In this document: positions 6,959 through 10,084 of the stretch, piece after piece
How the letters are laid out: the number at the start of each line of letters is the position of its first letter
How positions within the stretch are numbered: the first letter of the stretch is position 1
Origin: FEN-1297 sp964498065
GTDB taxonomy: Bacteria > Bacteroidota > Ignavibacteria > Ignavibacteriales > Ignavibacteriaceae
Reading direction: 5' to 3'
Assembly: GCA_964498065.1 (NCBI GenBank)
Contig: CAZCFZ010000125.1
Span: 1-10,084, forward strand
Length of the DNA stretch: 10,084 nt
Made by a program: the position numbers and the translations under genes
Notes under the pieces: model-generated
Database searches by the model: none
Seen by the model: the letters and a program-made list of their open reading frames with translations, nothing else
Told to the model about the DNA's origin: nothing

Positions 6959-7975
6959 TTAAGGCGGGGTAATTTCTCCGTTTAAGTCCCATAAATCTTC
7001 CCAGCTTTGACCGTCCTTCCAGAGAAATACCTGGCCTTTTATCAGCCTGCAATTCTTATCAATCTTTGAAATCGCTTCCATATCATTTTCCGTTAGAGAG
7101 GTATTTATCACTGCTTCAAGATTTTCAAAAAAATGATTAACCGAAAACGGAATTGGAATTTGTCCCCGTTGAATAGCCCATTTAACAGCAACTTGAGCCG
7201 GTGATATTTTTAATCGTTCCGAGATTTTTAAAATTATTTCATCTTCCAAATCAACAGTATCTTCGGGAGTTCTATCACGTTCGGGGCGCCCCGGCGAACC
7301 AAGAGGGCTATATGCAACCGGCTGAATGTTATTCTTTATACAAAACTCAAACAATTCCTTCTGCTGAAAATGCGGATGCAGCTCCATTTCATTGCAAACC
7401 GGCTTTATCCTTGCATCTTTTAAAAGAAGCTTCAGCTTCGGAATCGTCATGTTAGAAGTTCCGATATTTTTTACGAGGCCCTTATCAATCAACTTCTCCA
7501 TCTCATGCCAGGTCTTCATATAATTTTCATGTATATACGGCTTTGCATTAGGGCTGCGCGAAGTAACATCGCATTTGGGCGGATGATAATTAGGAAAAGG
7601 CCAATGCACAAGATAAAGATCGAGATAATCTATTTGAAGATCGTTTAAAGATTTCTTACATGATTCTTCAACCTTATCATGCATATCATTCCAAACTTTG
7701 GAAGTAATCCATAAATCTTCCCGCTTAAGAAAACCGCTTTTCAATATTTCCTTTAAAACATAACCTATTTCTTTTTCATTACCGTAAACCGAAGCGCAGT
7801 CTATATGCCTGTAACCGGAATAGATTGCCTTCTTAACGATTTCAGCAACTTTACCGGCAGAAACCGAATCGGAACCAAATGTTCCGAGACCTATGCACGG
7901 GATCTTACTTCCGGTATAAAGTTTTTTTGAAGGGATTAAAACCGGATTTATATGTTTTCCTTTTATTTCATTCAT
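6959..7975 (-). CDS. Aldo/keto reductase with altered cofactor-phosphate motif
   Basis: A 338-residue TIM-barrel NAD(P)-linked oxidoreductase. The catalytic tetrad is complete: Asp59 and Tyr64 (HIDCASVYGNE), Lys93 (WITSKVW) and His124 (YLVHWPFP). IGTSNM near 171 and CNEMELHPHFQQ near 194 are the usual nicotinamide-side and barrel motifs. The C-terminal cofactor loop, normally IPKSxxxxRxxEN, reads IPIPFSVNHFFEN at 273-285. The Lys and Arg that commonly hold the 2'-phosphate of NADPH are therefore Ile275 and His281, which suggests NAD(H) use or another binding mode. It lies 15 bases after the LacI-type gene and 32 before the zinc dehydrogenase, so it is an operon member and probably acts on a sugar aldehyde or lactol. 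No clear ribosome site precedes the ATG; it may rely on coupling from the upstream gene. Confidence 0.92.
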   Translation of the reverse strand: MNEIKGKHINPVLIPSKKLYTGSKIPCIGLGTFGSDSVSAGKVAEIVKKAIYSGYRHIDCASVYGNEKEIGYVLKEILKSGFLKREDLWITSKVWNDMHDKVEESCKKSLNDLQIDYLDLYLVHWPFPNYHPPKCDVTSRSPNAKPYIHENYMKTWHEMEKLIDKGLVKNIGTSNMTIPKLKLLLKDARIKPVCNEMELHPHFQQKELFEFCIKNNIQPVAYSPLGSPGRPERDRTPEDTVDLEDEIILKISERLKISPAQVAVKWAIQRGQIPIPFSVNHFFENLEAVINTSLTENDMEAISKIDKNCRLIKGQVFLWKDGQSWEDLWDLNGEITPP

Positions 7976-7990
7976 TTAATTATTTTCGGT

Positions 7991-9022
7991 TTAAAAAGAT
8001 AAATTACTTTCTTTTTTAATTATAGAATTGTTCCAGATAAATTCTTCTTCTATGATTATATTATTCTGTTTTTTTAAACCCGGATTTTTTATCATCTTTA
8101 TTAAGAGCTCTGCAGCAGTACTTCCGATTTTTCTAGGATCCTGATTTATTATTGAAAGAGAAGGAGTAAAGCTTTGAGCCGTATCTTTAAAACCAAATCC
8201 CGCTACGCCAATATCTTCAGGTATCTTCATTCCTTTTTCCGCCGCTGCTTTATACACGCCCAGCGCTACCCGGTCATTTACCGTAAATATTATTTCCGGA
8301 AGTTTTTTTGATTCGTATAATTTCATAAAAGAATTATATCCGTCCTTTATTTCGAAACCTCCTTCAATAATCCATTCCGGATTTATTTCAATTCCATTTT
8401 TCTTAAGAGAATCCTTATAACCCTGACATCTTTTTCTTCCGATGCTTACATTTGAATAACCTGCAAAGTGGGCAATTTTTGTATAACCGTTTTCAATAAT
8501 TTCATTTAATGCTTTAACTGCCCCGTTACCATCATCAAACGTTACGCTTGAAAAGTTTAATCCCTCAAACTGCCTATCGAAAAAGACAAAAGGGATATGC
8601 AGCTTTTTAATAAGATTAAAAATCTGCGGATCTTTAGTCTGCTGTGAAACGCACACCAATAATCCGTCTACTCTCATCCCGATCAGCTTGCGGATATTTA
8701 GTTTTTCACCTTGCTGATTTTCCCGGGAAACCGTTACAAAAACATTATAATCTTTTTCATTTGTATAATCGATAATACTGTCTGTTGCGTAAGCGAAGAA
8801 GCTGTTTTCCAAATCCGGTATTACTACACCCAATGTAAAAGTTTTTCTTGAACTTAAATTTTGGGCTATTAGATTCGGAGTATATCCTAATTCTTCGGCA
8901 GCATTAGAAACTTTTTTTTTCATTTCGGCAGAAATATCAGGATGGTTTCTTAATGCCTTAGAAACCGTAATACGTGTTACATTTAGTTTTTTTGCAATAT
9001 CCAGTTGTGTTATGTGTGTCAT
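7991..9022 (-). CDS. LacI/GalR-family transcriptional regulator heading the sugar operon
   Basis: A 343-residue regulator. The N-terminal helix-turn-helix (about residues 4-24, ITQLDIAKKLNVTRITVSKAL) and the hinge (YTPNLIAQNLSSRKT, about 47-61) are typical LacI features. The core is a periplasmic-binding-protein fold from FTLGVVIPDLENSFFA onward, including VDGLLVCVSQ, PFVFFDRQF and EDIGVAGFGFKDT, which binds a small sugar-like effector. VSKALRNH in place of the VSRALN of proteobacterial members is common in Bacteroidota-like genomes. It is the first gene of the minus-strand run that includes the reductase, dehydrogenase, mutarotase and symporter, so it most likely controls its own operon, with the imported sugar or a product as effector (inference). 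A strong promoter and an inverted repeat lie just upstream. Confidence 0.95.
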   Translation of the reverse strand: MTHITQLDIAKKLNVTRITVSKALRNHPDISAEMKKKVSNAAEELGYTPNLIAQNLSSRKTFTLGVVIPDLENSFFAYATDSIIDYTNEKDYNVFVTVSRENQQGEKLNIRKLIGMRVDGLLVCVSQQTKDPQIFNLIKKLHIPFVFFDRQFEGLNFSSVTFDDGNGAVKALNEIIENGYTKIAHFAGYSNVSIGRKRCQGYKDSLKKNGIEINPEWIIEGGFEIKDGYNSFMKLYESKKLPEIIFTVNDRVALGVYKAAAEKGMKIPEDIGVAGFGFKDTAQSFTPSLSIINQDPRKIGSTAAELLIKMIKNPGLKKQNNIIIEEEFIWNNSIIKKESNLSF

Positions 9023-9025
9023 TAC

Positions 9026-9049
9026 TTACTCGTGAACTTTCTCGCGTAA
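9026..9049. promoter_or_regulatory. Inverted repeat, candidate operator of the LacI-type regulator
   Basis: TTACTCGTG (9026-9034) and CTCGCGTAA (9041-9049) are inverted copies, seven of nine positions matching, around a six-base centre. It touches the -10 box and covers the predicted start of transcription, where a repressor would block initiation. LacI sites often carry CG steps like these, but their usual half-site spacing is shorter, so the exact footprint is uncertain. Confidence 0.45.
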
Positions 9050-9076
9050 TCTAGCTTATTTATTAAAATTAGTCAA
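9048..9076 (-). promoter_or_regulatory. Sigma70-type promoter of the lacI-led sugar operon
   Basis: On the minus strand TTGACT (9071-9076) and TAGATT (9048-9053) are exactly 17 bases apart, close to the housekeeping consensus. Transcription would begin near 9041 and give a leader of about 20 bases before the ATG at 9022, with ACGAG as a weak ribosome site. It is the only clear promoter in front of the run of genes down to 3594. Confidence 0.65.
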
Positions 9077-9225
9077 GTGTTTTTAATTTGTTTTTATTTA
9101 ATTTGGAAGAAATTTTATTCAAACGAAATTATCTTTAATTATTCTAGGCAGCGATTTAACTATCTTGATGCGTTTCCGTTTTTTAATAGAACAGTAAAGA
9201 TACGGATTACTTGGATTTTCAAAAA

Positions 9226-9250
9226 TATGATTTACCGGCATCCGGTAACC
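9226..9250 (-). terminator. Hairpin after the SDR gene, weak intrinsic terminator
   Basis: TTACCGG (9232-9238) and CCGGTAA (9242-9248) form a perfect 7-bp stem with a 3-base loop, six bases past the SDR stop. On the minus strand it is followed by ATCATATTTTTG, so the T run starts late. CCGGTAACCGG overlaps as a second small palindrome. This is the likely end of the SDR transcript. The rest of the spacer up to the lacI promoter shows nothing else I can name. Confidence 0.45.
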
Positions 9251-9253
9251 GGC

Positions 9254-10072
9254 TTACCAATCCAATTTTGTCAACTCAAGACTCAAATCCCACAATCGCT
9301 TTCTAGCGCTTTTATCATAAGCTTGAGAGTCTGCCCTTGCTTCGGTTTTAACATTAAAATATTTTCCGGTGATGTTATTTAACTTTGGCGATGTTGCAAG
9401 ATAAACTTCTGCATCAGCACCTGTTTCAGGTTTTCCCCATGGAATAATGCTTGCATTCCTCACCATGTTTGTGTCCAAATAAGTTCCGGGGTGTAAGCTG
9501 TTCACAGTTATATTTTCATTTTTAAGCTGCTCGGCTAAATCTATCGTAAACATTATTAAAGCTAATTTACTTTTCCGGTATGCAGTTACACCATCAAAAT
9601 TTTTTTCCGACATGATATCATCGAAGTCAATCGGATACTGTCCAGCCGAACTGACATTAACTATTCTTGATGGAGCAGCATTCTTTAAAGCCGGCAGCAG
9701 TGTTCTTGTAAATAAAAACGGCGCTAAATGATTCACTGCAAAACGAAGTTCATAACCGTCTTTGCTTTTACTGAATTCATCAAATCCCACTCCGGCATTA
9801 TTTATTAGTACATCTATTGACTTGTACTTTGAAAGAATTTCTTCTGCCAATTTTTTTACTTCTTTCAAAGAAGAAAAATCAGCAGTTAATCCATCGATGT
9901 TTTTATTACCAGTTTCAGATTTTAACTCTTCTACGACCTTGTTTACTTTATCTTTATTTCTTCCATGGACTAAAACATGAGCATTTTGTTCTGCAAGCTT
10001 TTGTGCTGTAAGTTTTCCAATACCGTCTGTTGAGCCTGTAATAATTATTGTTTGATCCTTAATGTCTTTCAT
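9254..10072 (-). CDS. Short-chain dehydrogenase/reductase (retinol-dehydrogenase-like)
   Basis: A 272-residue classical SDR with a Rossmann fold. The cofactor motif TGSTDGIG is at 12-19, NNAG at 91-94, the VNH Asn at 114, the catalytic Ser in VSSAG at 141-142, and Tyr165 with Lys169 in AYRKSK. Arg38 after the second strand (VHGRNKDK) favours NADP(H). NSLHPGTYLDTNM is the usual post-catalytic loop. The overall pattern, including FAVNHLAPFLFTRTLLP, is that of the retinol-dehydrogenase/WWOX-like branch, which is widespread in bacteria with mostly unknown substrates. A hairpin and the lacI promoter separate it from the sugar operon, so a shared role is not implied. The ATG at 10072 follows GGATATTAA; its promoter lies beyond the right edge. 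Confidence 0.92.
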   Translation of the reverse strand: MKDIKDQTIIITGSTDGIGKLTAQKLAEQNAHVLVHGRNKDKVNKVVEELKSETGNKNIDGLTADFSSLKEVKKLAEEILSKYKSIDVLINNAGVGFDEFSKSKDGYELRFAVNHLAPFLFTRTLLPALKNAAPSRIVNVSSAGQYPIDFDDIMSEKNFDGVTAYRKSKLALIMFTIDLAEQLKNENITVNSLHPGTYLDTNMVRNASIIPWGKPETGADAEVYLATSPKLNNITGKYFNVKTEARADSQAYDKSARKRLWDLSLELTKLDW

Positions 10073-10084
10073 TTAATATCCGCA

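Noticed and set aside
9199..9222. GATACGG-ATTACTT-GGATTTT as another copy of the heptamer repeat
   Set aside because: Only the first unit resembles GATACTN and it is not followed by further matching units.
9077..9382. Plus-strand open frame of 101 codons across the lacI-SDR spacer
   Set aside because: It runs antisense into the end of the SDR gene, crosses the terminator hairpin and has the biased composition of translated AT-rich spacer.
1..10084. CRISPR arrays, tRNA or rRNA genes, insertion sequences, phage or defence genes
   Set aside because: None found on either strand. The window is metabolic and efflux genes; no transposase, integrase or spaced direct repeats are visible.

Overview
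The window is an AT-rich piece of bacterial chromosome with every supported gene on the minus strand. The protein families (a looped TolC-type channel, an SGLT-like SSS symporter with a small membrane-protein partner, a LacI regulator reading VSKALRNH) suggest the Bacteroidota/Chlorobiota/Ignavibacteriota group. Two of the promoters I can read are E. coli-like (TTGACA-N17-TATATT and TTGACT-N17-TAGATT) rather than the TAnnTTTG type of Bacteroidia. I therefore lean towards an Ignavibacteria-like lineage or a relative. This placement is inference.

Layout from right to left, the direction of transcription. An SDR oxidoreductase (9254-10072) ends in a hairpin. Next comes a LacI-led operon of about 5.4 kb: lacI-type regulator, aldo/keto reductase, zinc alcohol dehydrogenase, a 100-N assembly gap, the C-terminal part of an RbsD/FucU-type sugar mutarotase, an SSS sodium/sugar symporter, and a 74-residue two-helix membrane protein. 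The remains of a YbhB/PEBP-family gene follow (3337-3593). Then come a TetR regulator with its promoter and operator, a TolC-family outer-membrane channel, and an RND periplasmic adaptor lipoprotein that runs off the left edge.

The LacI operon looks like uptake and oxido-reductive processing of a free sugar. The symporter imports it, the mutarotase (closest by eye to L-fucose mutarotase FucU) equilibrates the anomers, and two different oxidoreductases act on the sugar or its product. No kinase, isomerase or aldolase is visible, so the route may be non-phosphorylating, or its other steps may lie elsewhere. An open reading frame that runs through the N block joins the dehydrogenase to the mutarotase, but these are two genes: each side matches a different family, and the missing sequence must be longer than 100 bases.

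The TetR-TolC-adaptor block is a drug-efflux module. Two matching 29-bp sites, one in front of tetR and one in front of the tolC-like gene, imply that TetR represses both itself and the pump. Between tolC and the adaptor is a degenerate 7-bp tandem repeat whose first two units encode the last residues of the TolC protein.
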